DNA of 64,000 bases from Candidatus Hydrogenedentota bacterium (GCA_020848835.1 JADLHJ010000049.1:1-64000), one strand, 5' to 3'. Shown: positions 25,313 through 34,783, counted from the stretch's first letter. The notes: generated from the sequence alone by a model not told the origin. A program made the numbers and translations.

Positions 25313-26124
25313 TAGCGCATCCCCGCGGGCATTTGGGTGTAGAACGGGTTCTTCCCGGCGCTGTGATCAGTATTGTCGAGAATCGCGCCAATCTGCGGGA
25401 CCGCGCTGCGGAACGCCTCGTAAATTCCCTGCCGCAATGTTACATCCGACGCAGCACATCCTTGGCAACCGCCCATCATCTGGATATAGACCGTGTTGCC
25501 TTCCACACGGTCCAACGCAATTGCGCCAGAGTGTGCCGCGATGCTCGGATTGATTTCTATCTCGATTACGCGTTGCAGTTTCTGCTCGATTGCATCCTGA
25601 CTTGGCAGGCCTTCCAGAAACGCGTCCGTTACAACTGGCTTCTCTTCGATCATGTGCGCACGCACCGTATTGCCAATTTCACGCGCGAGTTCCGTCCAAT
25701 CGCCATGCATTGCTGGGTGACGCGTGACGGTGATCGTATAGCCGTGGAGCAAAACCGAAACTACGCCATCGATTGCGAAAAGCGCCTGCGCGAGCGGTGA
25801 CTCCGCCGCGGACTTCGCGTTGGAAAACCATGCCGAGTGTCCTTCGAGGACTGGACGATCGATCAGCATCACACAAGAGCCACTGTTGCTGTCGATGCGC
25901 GCCTTGATGCGAACGTCCGCGGCTGGTTCTGCCGATTCCCCTACAAACTCGACAACCGGCGCGTTTATGATGCGCCGCTTCTTCTCGACTTGCACGGGCG
26001 CGACAGGTTCGGGGTCCTCCGAGGTGTCAATCCCGCCCATGATTTCATCGAGCGACGGCTTTGCCTCGCGGGGCTTGGCGGCTCCCGCGCCACCCTTAAA
26101 AACCTTGGTAAACCACGATGGCAT
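25312..26124 (-). CDS. Nfu-type Fe-S scaffold/carrier protein
   Basis: A 270-residue protein with an Nfu N-terminal domain (about 85-175; LIDRPVLEGHSAWF, LAQALFAIDGVVSVL) and a C-terminal NifU-like domain (about 185-260) with GGCQGCAAS, whose CxxC binds a 4Fe-4S cluster for delivery to target proteins. The start is taken at ATG 26124 (MPSWFTKVF) because GGAGG lies 9 nt upstream. The open frame continues 70 codons upstream but has no SD and is unlike Nfu. It heads a tightly coupled four-gene operon with the unknown protein, PCD and the IscU-like protein. Confidence 0.9.
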   Translation of the reverse strand: MPSWFTKVFKGGAGAAKPREAKPSLDEIMGGIDTSEDPEPVAPVQVEKKRRIINAPVVEFVGESAEPAADVRIKARIDSNSGSCVMLIDRPVLEGHSAWFSNAKSAAESPLAQALFAIDGVVSVLLHGYTITVTRHPAMHGDWTELAREIGNTVRAHMIEEKPVVTDAFLEGLPSQDAIEQKLQRVIEIEINPSIAAHSGAIALDRVEGNTVYIQMMGGCQGCAASDVTLRQGIYEAFRSAVPQIGAILDNTDHSAGKNPFYTQMPAGMR

Positions 26125-26294
26125 TCTGGTCATCCTCCGGAAATATACGATTGGCGAGCCGCCGGGCGGATCGTCCCTATTGGTTGACACACAGGGCGCG
26201 CCGGTTATTCCCTTGAGCCCGGAATGGCGTATGCTAGACGGCATCGGTACCGGTTCGCCAGTTTGCCGGGCGGCAACGGGGGAGGGATTCGAAA

Positions 26295-26522
26295 ATGACG
26301 ATGGAACGGTACATTCGGATGATTGCGGGAACATTTATATTGATCAGCTTGGCCCTCGCGCACTGGGTAAGCCCGTATTGGCTATGGTTTACCGCATTTG
26401 TAGGCGCAAACTTGCTGCAATCCGCGCTAACGCGCTGGTGCCTGATGGAAGACATACTCGCGAAGCTCGGCATCGCCAAAAAGACCTGTTCCGCCGATGC
26501 GATACAGCCACAATCTCATTGA
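26295..26522 (+). CDS. DUF2892-family small membrane protein
   Basis: A 75-residue protein with two membrane segments (7-22 and 26-44). The pattern ERYIRMIAGTFILISLAL then FVGANLLQSALTRWC and a Lys-rich tail is typical for DUF2892/YgaP-type inner-membrane proteins, often found with rhodanese domains or alone. GGAGG at 26281-26285 gives 9-nt SD spacing. The 170-nt spacer to the divergent Nfu gene should hold both promoters. Function unknown. Confidence 0.85.
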   Translation: MTMERYIRMIAGTFILISLALAHWVSPYWLWFTAFVGANLLQSALTRWCLMEDILAKLGIAKKTCSADAIQPQSH

Positions 26523-26562
26523 GACTTTGTCTAACCATAGCTGCTCAACGTAGGAACGCATA

Positions 26563-28929
26563 GTGCTTGCCGCAACTCTTGTTCTGTCGATGCTCGCCGC
26601 GGGAACGCCCGCGCAATTTTCATTCACTATATGGGACTGGGAGCCCACCTACCGCGATATTGAGCAGTTCAAGAAGCAGGTGGATACCGTCGCGGCATAT
26701 GGCGTGAATACTGTCGAGCTGGGTGTGTGTTGGAAGGATTGCGAACCCGCGAACGGAAAGTTCGATTTCACGATCCCCGACGCGCGCGTTGCCTATGTGC
26801 AATCAAAAGGGCTTGCGTTGCGGTTGCGCGTGAACGTGACCGATTGGCCGGATTGGTTTCAGCCGGAACTCTTTCAAAATCCCTATGGCACCAGCTTCGA
26901 TTACAGCGGTGGATTGCCCAGTGTGTTCAGCGCGACCAATCGCGCGCAGCAACTTCGCTTTGTTGCAGCGCTCGCGCAACATTACGCTGGAGAGAATTTC
27001 ACATACACACCTGCATTCTCTGTACACATGGAAGTGAAATTTGGCGCGTGGAACACCTACGAGCCTTCGGCGCGCGCAGGGTTTCAGAACTGGCTGGCGG
27101 GCCGTTATGACACTATCGAATCGCTCAACGATACGTGGCGCACGACCTACGGCGCCTTCGGCGAAATCGACGCGCCCGTTCCACCCAATACCGCCGGCGA
27201 ACAGTCAACCGATCCAGCCTGCGCGGATTGGATTCGATTTCGTGAAGCTGCGCTCACGGATTGGGTTGCTGCATTTGCCGCCGCCGTTCGTAAGCACGAC
27301 AGCAGCGCAAAGATTTCTGTGCCCCTCGGCGAGAGCCATCGGCATCAAGCGGCCGAGTTCGCAAATCTCGCCTATTGGAACTATTCGCGTCCAGCCGATG
27401 AGATCGTTCACTCCTACGATTTCTTCATGCACGGTCCCAGCCACATTGATGATGCAGGCGTTGCAACGGCGATCATGACCGGTATTACGGAACGGTCGGT
27501 GGTATTTGAAATTGACGGGCCGATCCTGATTGATAGCTTTGGATATACGGCCGAGCAACTTGTACGTGTTGCGGAATTGGCAATGTCGCGCGGCGCCGCG
27601 GGTGTGCAGATTACGAATTGGGGTAGCGCAGATTTATCCTCGCAAATGTGGATGAAAGAGGTTGGGGAAACAGTCAATGCGCCGAGGCCGCAAATCATTG
27701 CAATCACTCCCCCTATCCGTTATTACGTTTCCAAATGGCAGAACTATTGCACCCGAAATCCGGCCATTGATCTGTTCGACAAACAGTTCGCCGCGCTCCG
27801 AATCCTGTTGGATGCGAATGCGAATGTGCGTGTCATTACCGATGAAAATCTGGCCGATGAGTACGGGCACATTTTTGCCGTGCTTGCGCCGTACGCGCCG
27901 GTAATGGACGTTTCCGCGCGCGAGCGGTTGCGCTCGATGTCGTTCGGCACCCGCGTGATCACGGGAACCAAGCCGGGTGTGTACACACCGGAAGAACTAA
28001 CTGCGGGGAATTTCGGCGCGCGCATAGAGACAGTGGATGATACTGTTTTGCGCGATAAGAAAACGCTTGGCGATCTACTTTCTGTCTTCAAGGAAGCGCC
28101 ACGCGTGCTCCGCGTAGCCGCGGTACAGTTTCATACTTGTTTCGACGTTTCCGCTAACACCAATAAAATTATCGACTGGATTGGCGAGGCGTCCAAGCAA
28201 GGTGCGCGCGTCGTCGTGTTTTCAGAGATGGCGCTGACGGGCTATACAAAAAAGGCCGCGTTTAAGGACTCACTTGATTGGTCTGTTATTGATTCATCCA
28301 TAGATTCGATTCGCAATGCATGCAAAGAGCATGAGATCTATGCGGTTGTCGGTGCGCCGACGCGTGACGGCGATGCTATGTTTTGTGCCGCACTTGCGAT
28401 CGACCCGCGCGGCGAGATCATCGATCGTTACGAGAAGACCTATCTTGCCGGTGAGAAATGGGCGACGCCAGGACGGAAATTCACGACGTTTTCAATCGAT
28501 AATACAACGTGCGCAACAATTATTTGCCATGACGAACGTTACCCGCATCTTGTAAATTTGCGCTCGCTTGCTGGCGCGCAACTGTGTTTCTATATCTCCT
28601 GCGAATCAGGCCTAAGCGAAGAACACAAGATCGGGCCCTATCGCGCGCAGGTGCAGGCGCGTGCCGTCGAAAATGGCGTGTTTCTTGTCCACGCGAATGC
28701 GCCCGCGCAGCGGGATAGCCTGCATCTGGACGGTACCTCAAACGGCCACAGCCGCATCATAGGGCCTGACGGCAATATCATTCGTGAAGCCGGTCCATTC
28801 GATGAAGCAATGGTAATTGCCGACATCGATCTGCGCCATGCGCGGCCGAATAGTCACCCGGCAGCACTAACGGATGGGCCGACGGCAGAGTGGATTCGCA
28901 AAGGGGTCGAACTCGTCGCGCCAAATTGA
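26563..28929 (+). CDS. Secreted GH42-like glycosidase fused to a nitrilase domain
   Basis: A 788-residue protein starting at GTG 26563 with AGGAA upstream. A short signal sequence (MLAATLVLSMLAAGTPAQ) is followed by a TIM-barrel region like GH42 beta-galactosidases (about 25-400; VAAYGVNTVELGVCW; candidate acids Glu157 and Glu316), then a GATase-like region as in GH42 trimerization domains (about 415-505). From about 514 to 775 there is a complete carbon-nitrogen hydrolase with the catalytic triad Glu555 (FSEMALTGY), Lys625 (YEKTYL) and Cys655 (TIICHDERYP). Nitrilase family enzymes cleave amides or nitriles. The pairing of a sugar hydrolase with an amidase suggests an N-substituted glycan or glycopeptide target, but this is inference. 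It ends 2 nt from the convergent neighbour. Confidence 0.82.
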   Translation: MLAATLVLSMLAAGTPAQFSFTIWDWEPTYRDIEQFKKQVDTVAAYGVNTVELGVCWKDCEPANGKFDFTIPDARVAYVQSKGLALRLRVNVTDWPDWFQPELFQNPYGTSFDYSGGLPSVFSATNRAQQLRFVAALAQHYAGENFTYTPAFSVHMEVKFGAWNTYEPSARAGFQNWLAGRYDTIESLNDTWRTTYGAFGEIDAPVPPNTAGEQSTDPACADWIRFREAALTDWVAAFAAAVRKHDSSAKISVPLGESHRHQAAEFANLAYWNYSRPADEIVHSYDFFMHGPSHIDDAGVATAIMTGITERSVVFEIDGPILIDSFGYTAEQLVRVAELAMSRGAAGVQITNWGSADLSSQMWMKEVGETVNAPRPQIIAITPPIRYYVSKWQNYCTRNPAIDLFDKQFAALRILLDANANVRVITDENLADEYGHIFAVLAPYAPVMDVSARERLRSMSFGTRVITGTKPGVYTPEELTAGNFGARIETVDDTVLRDKKTLGDLLSVFKEAPRVLRVAAVQFHTCFDVSANTNKIIDWIGEASKQGARVVVFSEMALTGYTKKAAFKDSLDWSVIDSSIDSIRNACKEHEIYAVVGAPTRDGDAMFCAALAIDPRGEIIDRYEKTYLAGEKWATPGRKFTTFSIDNTTCATIICHDERYPHLVNLRSLAGAQLCFYISCESGLSEEHKIGPYRAQVQARAVENGVFLVHANAPAQRDSLHLDGTSNGHSRIIGPDGNIIREAGPFDEAMVIADIDLRHARPNSHPAALTDGPTAEWIRKGVELVAPN

Positions 28930-28931
28930 AC

Positions 28932-31900
28932 TTACGGCGCAGGCGCGGCTTCGTTCCAAACAACCGTTGTGCCGGAGACATTCGCCTCCAATTGCGCGCC
29001 GCTCGACGCAAATACCGCCACGTCGCGCGCAATAACCTTTGCCATCGTGGTATTACGGCCTCTTACCCGGGCAATCACAAGACGCGTAGCATCACTCCTG
29101 CGCGCCGAAGGCGTAAGCTCGAACGCGATGCCCCATTCCCGAGTCTCTTGTTGAATCGCTCTGCGGCCCGCCAACTCCGCTTCGGGCGTAGCGCGAAGAT
29201 CTATCCACTCCAGTTCGCCCGGCGGCTGTGTGTCGAGTCTCATCGCAACGCGACCAATATCCATACCCGGCGGCGCAACTATCGATACCGTTACGGTACC
29301 CTCGAGTGGCGCTTCCGTGGAAGCCGCGGCGTCCAACTGAAGAGTGACGCGATCGTGCGCTACCGTTGCGGCTTCTTTTTCTGAAATCGCGCTATGCCCT
29401 TCCGCATCCTGGCTGCGCAAATCAAATGCAGCAATTTCGTTCGCCGCCGAACTGGTTGAGGGGATTGGGTTGAAGTCCGCACCGTCGAGATCGCCGTCAC
29501 CGTCGGTGTCCATGTTTAGTGGATCGGTCTCACCCGCATCCACATGGGCGTTCGCGTTAAAGTCCTCTTTTCCGTCGGGCACACCGTCGCCGTCTGAATC
29601 CGGGTCGAGCTTGCTTGTTTCGCCGTTATCGATTACGCCATTGTTATTCGTATCCTCCAAGTCATCAGGCAGACCGTCTGCGTCCGCGTCTTTCGTTTCG
29701 ATCACGGAGCGAGACAGCCAATCGAACAAAGCCAGCGCAAAGTACCGGTTTGCATGGGATTCCAGACCATCTTCCCCCAACGGTGTTGGCGATGCCAGCA
29801 CCACGATGCGCCCGCGCCCAAACTGGCGAATCGCAAGCGCAGCAGAATCGCCGATCGTGGCGAGGAGCGTCAGCGCGGGATCCACTGCAACACGGGTCGG
29901 CGATTCCATTTTGATTTGATCAACGTACCGCGTGAGGGTATGGGCCTGATTGGTGTGTTGCAATGGACCTGTAACGGCGCCAGGGCCAATAACAATGCCC
30001 GCAGGCGCCAGCCACCGTTGTTCGACGTTGCGTTCGCGCGCTAGCACCAGTAGTCCTCCGCCGCGCGAGACATAGTCGAACAACTCCTGGCGCGTGACGA
30101 GGCCAGCCTCGATTGCATCGCTTTCCAAAATTACGGCGGCGAAATCATCGAGTGATTGCAGCGCCCGGTTTGCATACGCGTGCGACCAATAAAACGGTGA
30201 GCCCGAAAGCGTATTCGCCAACGCCTGAAATTCGCTGCCGCTTGCGTTTCCTTGTTGCGGAAGCAGCCACAGCACGCAGCGGCCCGCGTGGTCTCGTGGC
30301 AAGAGGCGAACGGACACACGCTGCGGCGTGTTTGAACCCCACAGATATACGTCCAGCGAAGCGTGTGCGCCGCTGCGAGCACTGAGTTGCGAGGGATCGA
30401 CGCCGGCCATGAACCAACCCGGCACGCGCCCCTGCCGTGGAAATACGCGCAACCACGGCGAGGTCTCGGCGATGTAATCGACCCGCCATGTGGTGTCATC
30501 CGCATTTTCTGAAACGATCCGAACGGCACGTGTCTCAATGCCCGCGGCATCCTCGCGAAACGCAATCTCAGACGGTAGCGTAAACCAGGGCGTAGGCGAA
30601 TCGTTGGACGGATCGATCGCGTTCGCCAATCGGTCGCCATCGTCATCAAGGAATCGCCGCTCGTCATACTTGAGTGCGGTCTGGACTATCGATGCAACCT
30701 GACCAGTCTGAATTCGAGTCGTCCACAGTTCGCCTCCGTCCGGCGAAATTGCATGGATACGGTTCGCCTCACCAGCAAGCAGCGATTCGCCAGCCCAACA
30801 TAACGCGGTGACCGGTGTTTCAAAACTCGCAAGCACGCCCGTAGCCTTGCCGGCTTGCCAAATCTCCACACGCCGGTCAATGCCTGCCGCGGCTGAATGG
30901 TCCGCCGCGCGAACAATGAGTTTTCGCGAGATTCCTGTATACGACTTCGATGCTCGTACTTCGAAGTGATCGTCCACACGCACCAGTTCATGTACAAACG
31001 CAAAGCCCGCGCTGGGCGATCGTGACCCAATCCAGCAGTCGTTGGTATTCGTTGTCGCGAGCCCATCGAAGCTTTCAACAATGCCGTCCAGTTCTATCGG
31101 TAGTCCGATCGGCGAAAAACTCCGCGCATCCAACGGCGCAACCCAGCAGTGTCCCTCGTCATCGCCGGGCGATGCGTCGTTCATCGCGGCAAACAGCACT
31201 GATCCATCGCGCGTCAATGTCAACGCCGCAGGTACAAGCCCATCGCTTGCGCGGGCCAATGGCACACGCTCCTGAATCACACGTCCGCGCACCGTGTCGC
31301 GCACGTGCAGCACCACCGCGCCGTTTGCAATGCGGCACACGACGGCAACCCATCCGGCCGTGCTATGCGTCGCCGCCGCGGCAGGCGCACCCGGCAACAG
31401 CCACATCGCGGGTGCGCTTGCGAAATCGATCTTGGGAAACGTGATCGGCCACGCCTCGACTTGTCCTTGCCCGCGAACTGGGCCATTGTCGATGGTGTTC
31501 ACAACAATGGCTCGCGGTCCTGCCGCGCCGTTGTTCGTAACTCCAGCGAGGATCGATTGACTTGATTCAAGTGCGCGCCAAGAGTGGTTCTGATTGTTCG
31601 GCGCGGTGGGAGAAAAAGCTACTAACGTGTTGTTCCTCGCGCCATTTTCATGCGCTGTGATCGTTACGGCTGCACCGTCTTCTAATGTGCACAGAGGGAT
31701 GGACCCGGACTTGCCTGCAACTTGAGTCGCTAAGGGTGTGAGCGCGCCGGTTGACGTGTCGATTTCCTGGAGATAGACACGCGTCGCCTCACGCATGGCG
31801 TTAAGTGTGACGGACTGCACGAGTGCGGTCTGGGCTTTCGCGGTGCAGATGGTCACCATCGCGGCGATGAGCATCATCGCCAGTGGAATGACTGGGTACC

Positions 31901-31964
31901 CGGTATGCGCGGATGCAGACAATATTGTCTCGGGCCGCTCGTAACTCTTGGCTGCACAACGCAT
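28932..31964 (-). CDS. Large secreted protein with GATase-like region and calcium-binding repeats
   Basis: A 1010-residue exported protein. A hydrophobic signal (about 24-45, ending TAKAQ) lies after a basic N-terminal extension; a downstream ATG (MMLIAAM) is an alternative start and neither has a clear SD. Residues 50-450 are beta-rich, propeller-like. About 570-755 resembles a glutamine-amidotransferase-like/DUF4350 domain (AAVILESDAIEAG, YVSRGGGLLVLAR). About 755-840 holds thrombospondin type 3-like acidic repeats (DPDSDGDGVPDGKED, MDTDGDGDLDGADFNP), which bind calcium. A C-terminal beta region ends the protein. Function unknown. Confidence 0.75.
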   Translation of the reverse strand: MRCAAKSYERPETILSASAHTGYPVIPLAMMLIAAMVTICTAKAQTALVQSVTLNAMREATRVYLQEIDTSTGALTPLATQVAGKSGSIPLCTLEDGAAVTITAHENGARNNTLVAFSPTAPNNQNHSWRALESSQSILAGVTNNGAAGPRAIVVNTIDNGPVRGQGQVEAWPITFPKIDFASAPAMWLLPGAPAAAATHSTAGWVAVVCRIANGAVVLHVRDTVRGRVIQERVPLARASDGLVPAALTLTRDGSVLFAAMNDASPGDDEGHCWVAPLDARSFSPIGLPIELDGIVESFDGLATTNTNDCWIGSRSPSAGFAFVHELVRVDDHFEVRASKSYTGISRKLIVRAADHSAAAGIDRRVEIWQAGKATGVLASFETPVTALCWAGESLLAGEANRIHAISPDGGELWTTRIQTGQVASIVQTALKYDERRFLDDDGDRLANAIDPSNDSPTPWFTLPSEIAFREDAAGIETRAVRIVSENADDTTWRVDYIAETSPWLRVFPRQGRVPGWFMAGVDPSQLSARSGAHASLDVYLWGSNTPQRVSVRLLPRDHAGRCVLWLLPQQGNASGSEFQALANTLSGSPFYWSHAYANRALQSLDDFAAVILESDAIEAGLVTRQELFDYVSRGGGLLVLARERNVEQRWLAPAGIVIGPGAVTGPLQHTNQAHTLTRYVDQIKMESPTRVAVDPALTLLATIGDSAALAIRQFGRGRIVVLASPTPLGEDGLESHANRYFALALFDWLSRSVIETKDADADGLPDDLEDTNNNGVIDNGETSKLDPDSDGDGVPDGKEDFNANAHVDAGETDPLNMDTDGDGDLDGADFNPIPSTSSAANEIAAFDLRSQDAEGHSAISEKEAATVAHDRVTLQLDAAASTEAPLEGTVTVSIVAPPGMDIGRVAMRLDTQPPGELEWIDLRATPEAELAGRRAIQQETREWGIAFELTPSARRSDATRLVIARVRGRNTTMAKVIARDVAVFASSGAQLEANVSGTTVVWNEAAPAP

Positions 31965-32151
31965 CGCGCCATTGTACCGAAGTCACAATGGTGGCGTACT
32001 CCGCGCGGTATCCCGCCATTTCTTGACCTCCGGCCCGCGCAGCCGCTATCCTAAAGCGTTTGGTGGAACTTTCTTGCGGTGCCTCGGATAACACCCGCAG
32101 AGGCGGTGTTTCTACCGGCAGTTTATGCTCACAGGGTAAGGGAGAAGGGCG

Positions 32152-32679
32152 ATGCGTCGATTCGAGGGTCCGGTACGTTTTCGGGTCTTTGCGCCATTTT
32201 CGTTGCTGGTGTTCAGCGTAGTGCTGGGCTCGTGCACAACCATGCAGAATCCTTTCCAGCGCAGCTCCACGCCGCCACCCGCAGAGATGCCGCCACCGGT
32301 ATCGCCGCCGCCTGCAGCCGAGCCTGGCCCACCACCACCCGAGCCCGGCCTGGCGATTTCGCCGTCTCAGCGTTTCGCCGACGTGCCGCTGCCTATCGGC
32401 GCAAAGGAAGAACCGGAAAAAACATTTGTGTACGAAGACAAGAATCTGCAAATCGGGCGCATGGTGTACAGTACGCGCTCCTCGGTGAACGAACTCGCAC
32501 AGTTTTACATTAATGAAACATCTGCCGGTGGCTGGAAATTGGTGAACAACATTCAAGCTGGCGGCCAGGAGTTGCAGTTTATCAAGGCCGGAAAGCGGCT
32601 CACGGTAATCGTGCGCGATTTGGGTGCTGCAAAGGGCCGGCAACTCTGGCTGACGGTGACTCCGGACAACGCGCAATGA
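32152..32679 (+). CDS. Putative outer-membrane lipoprotein with Pro-rich linker
   Basis: A 175-residue lipoprotein. The signal ends with a lipobox VVLGSC (Cys28), followed by a strongly Pro-rich spacer (about 40-70) and a C-terminal alpha/beta domain with YSTRSSVNELAQFYINETSAG-GWKL, a pattern seen in small envelope proteins. SD GGGAGAAGGG precedes the ATG. It is first in an operon with an NTF2-like protein (4-nt overlap) and a TPR protein. Likely surface or periplasmic scaffold; substrate unknown. Confidence 0.75.
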   Translation: MRRFEGPVRFRVFAPFSLLVFSVVLGSCTTMQNPFQRSSTPPPAEMPPPVSPPPAAEPGPPPPEPGLAISPSQRFADVPLPIGAKEEPEKTFVYEDKNLQIGRMVYSTRSSVNELAQFYINETSAGGWKLVNNIQAGGQELQFIKAGKRLTVIVRDLGAAKGRQLWLTVTPDNAQ

Positions 32680-33182
32680 CCTTGTGGTGGCTGCGCGCGG
32701 CGGCAGTAACGCGGTACAGTTTTCTGATACCGGTTCTGCTTGTCGCCGCGTTGAACCCACGCGGCTGCCTCAACAAGATTCCTGTGGAAATCCCCGGCGT
32801 TACGACGCTCGGGCCAAGCGACGAAGAGCAGATTGTGAACGCACTGAATGACGTCCACCGCGGCATGCAGGCGCGTCGCGTGTATAAAGTGCTCGCGCAT
32901 GTCTCGCGTACGTATCGCGACGATCAGGGTCGAGACTATGACGCCATCGAGCAGTACCTGACGGAACTGTTTCGCGCATACAAGCGAATTGAGATTACGC
33001 GAGTGCCGCCGAAGGTTATTGTGCAGGGCGACCGCGCGCGCGCCGTGGAGACTTTTGGCACGCGTGCGGAACCGTTCAATGCAAGCGAGCACCGCCCCAT
33101 TGAACTGAACGGGCAGATGAACATATACCTCGAGAAGATCGACACCAAATGGTTGATTGTCGAATGGGGCCGGGTCTTTTAG
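32676..33182 (+). CDS. Exported NTF2/SnoaL-like protein
   Basis: A 168-residue protein with a hydrophobic N-terminal segment (about 15-27) that can act as signal anchor. The rest (DEEQIVNALNDVHRGMQARRVYKVLAHV, then a beta-rich half ending KWLIVEWGRVF) looks like the cone-shaped NTF2/SnoaL fold with an N-terminal helix and curved sheet. Its ATG overlaps the stop of the lipoprotein gene by 4 nt. No catalytic residues can be assigned. Confidence 0.65.
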   Translation: MTLWWLRAAAVTRYSFLIPVLLVAALNPRGCLNKIPVEIPGVTTLGPSDEEQIVNALNDVHRGMQARRVYKVLAHVSRTYRDDQGRDYDAIEQYLTELFRAYKRIEITRVPPKVIVQGDRARAVETFGTRAEPFNASEHRPIELNGQMNIYLEKIDTKWLIVEWGRVF

Positions 33183-33206
33183 AAAAATCGGAGTTACGCA
33201 AGAAAA

Positions 33207-34226
33207 ATGGCGGTCCAGATGAAGACGGAGAAAAATGCCAAATCGGCGTCCGGCAAGAAGCCGGTAAAATCATTGTTTGACGAGAAACCGAAGCAGGACG
33301 ACCTGTCACAACTGATTGCTGACGTGAAGGAACGCCCGATTGTGTACGGCGGTATCGCGGCGTTTTTGCTGGTCTGCCTCCTTGCCGGGTTTCTATGGCG
33401 GGCAAATGCAGTCGCAAAACGCAAAGACATCGTTACTGCGTACGCCCAGGCGCTCGATAAGCAGGAGCCCGCGGAGCGCTTCGCCGCGCTCGAACCGCTG
33501 ACGCAGGGTGTTGCAAAAAACAGCGACGAAGTGATCTACATGGCTGCGGAGACTGCGTACAAAGCCGGCCAGTACGACAAGGCAAAAGCCTCGTTCGATC
33601 GCCTCCGGGCCGACTTCAAGAGTTCGCCGTTCACGGCGGATGCCGTTGAAGGTCTAGGATACATCGCCGAAAATTCCAAGGACTACGACGCAGCGGTTGG
33701 ATACTACAAAGAAGTCCAGACCACATGGAGCGACAGCTTCGCCGCTCGCCGTCAGCCGATGAACATCGCGCGCGTCGAGGAACAGCGCGGCAAACTTGCT
33801 GAAGCGATTGCCGCCTACAACGAACAACTCCAATTGTTTCCCGGTTCGACCCTCGCAGCGGAAGCCACCGCGGCGTTAACGCGTCTCGAAAAATCCAATC
33901 CGGAACTCTTCCCGAAAGCAGAACCTATTACACCTGCATTAACGACACCCGTCACGCCGGGAAGTGAAACCCCTGCGCCTGTGGCACCTGACACGAGCAC
34001 ACCAAGCCTCGACATGAAGCTGCAGGAACCTGATCTGCCAGCCGATGGCACGGCGCCTGCCGCGTCCGGCCAGGATGTGGACGTGAAGTTAAAGATGCCG
34101 GAACTTGGCGGGGCAGCCACCGAACCGGCCGATCAAGCCGCGACCGCACCAGCCGATGGCGATCTGGGCGAGCTCGGCGATTTTCCGGTAACTGGTAGTG
34201 GCAGTAGCGCCAGTTCAAAAAATTAG
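33207..34226 (+). CDS. Single-pass TPR protein (YfgM/BamD-like architecture)
   Basis: A 339-residue inner-membrane protein with a basic cytoplasmic N-terminus (1-45), one membrane helix (about 48-66) and periplasmic TPR-like helices (AAETAYKAGQYDKAKASFDRL, GLGYIAENSKDYDAAVGYY, RGKLAEAIAAYNEQLQLFPG; about 95-230). The C-terminal 100 residues are Pro/Thr/Ala-rich and probably disordered. The arrangement resembles YfgM and Tol/Bam accessory proteins, suggesting a role in envelope protein assembly together with the two preceding genes. A strong terminator follows. Confidence 0.8.
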   Translation: MAVQMKTEKNAKSASGKKPVKSLFDEKPKQDDLSQLIADVKERPIVYGGIAAFLLVCLLAGFLWRANAVAKRKDIVTAYAQALDKQEPAERFAALEPLTQGVAKNSDEVIYMAAETAYKAGQYDKAKASFDRLRADFKSSPFTADAVEGLGYIAENSKDYDAAVGYYKEVQTTWSDSFAARRQPMNIARVEEQRGKLAEAIAAYNEQLQLFPGSTLAAEATAALTRLEKSNPELFPKAEPITPALTTPVTPGSETPAPVAPDTSTPSLDMKLQEPDLPADGTAPAASGQDVDVKLKMPELGGAATEPADQAATAPADGDLGELGDFPVTGSGSSASSKN

Positions 34227-34250
34227 TCCGATATACATCGATCGCTTTTT

Positions 34251-34282
34251 GTTCCCAGGCCCACGGCTTGGGAACTTTTTTT
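34251..34282 (+). terminator. Rho-independent terminator of the envelope operon
   Basis: GTTCCCAGGCC (34251-34261) pairs with GGCTTGGGAAC (34265-34275), 11 bp with one G-U wobble and a CAC loop, followed by seven T. The stem shares GTTCCCA/TGGGAAC with the repeat at 55685-55710. Confidence 0.9.
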
Positions 34283-34342
34283 GTCCGCGCCCGCAAGTGC
34301 GCATCCCGCGCGTTAACGGTATAACACTGAGGAGGGACGCGC

Positions 34343-34783
34343 ATGAAATGGAACCACGAGCACTACGAAATCGACACCGATCCAAATCGGATCGATCACG
34401 ACCGCGTCTTGGCCTATCTTAAGACGACATATTGGGCGGGGGACCGTAGCGCAGCGGAAATCAGGACATCGTGGGATAATTCCAAAGTTCTTTTTGGAGT
34501 ATACGACACGAACGCTGTGAATCTGCAGATTGGTTGCGCTCGCGTCGTGACCGATACACGTACCTTTGGTTGGCTCGCAGATGTGTATATCGACCCAGAA
34601 TACCGGGGCCGCGGCCTGGGTAAGTTGCTCGTAAAATGTGTGATCGAGCACCCCGACTGCGCTGAACTTCGAAACTTCATCCTCGGCACGCGAGATGCCC
34701 ACGGCCTCTACGAACAATTCGGCTGGGGTACACCCGCCTACCCCGAACGATTCATGATTCGTTGCAGCGAGCCTGCCGCTTAA
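34343..34783 (+). CDS. GNAT-family acetyltransferase
   Basis: A 146-residue enzyme of the GCN5-related family that transfers an acetyl group from acetyl-CoA. Motif A is clear: LADVYIDPEYRGRGLGKLLV, with the RGRGLGK pyrophosphate-binding loop; the C-terminal part (ARDAHGLYEQFGW-like, LGTRDAHGLYEQFG) is also typical. AGGAGG precedes the ATG at 34343. The acceptor substrate cannot be inferred; the gene stands alone between two terminated units. Confidence 0.9.
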   Translation: MKWNHEHYEIDTDPNRIDHDRVLAYLKTTYWAGDRSAAEIRTSWDNSKVLFGVYDTNAVNLQIGCARVVTDTRTFGWLADVYIDPEYRGRGLGKLLVKCVIEHPDCAELRNFILGTRDAHGLYEQFGWGTPAYPERFMIRCSEPAA

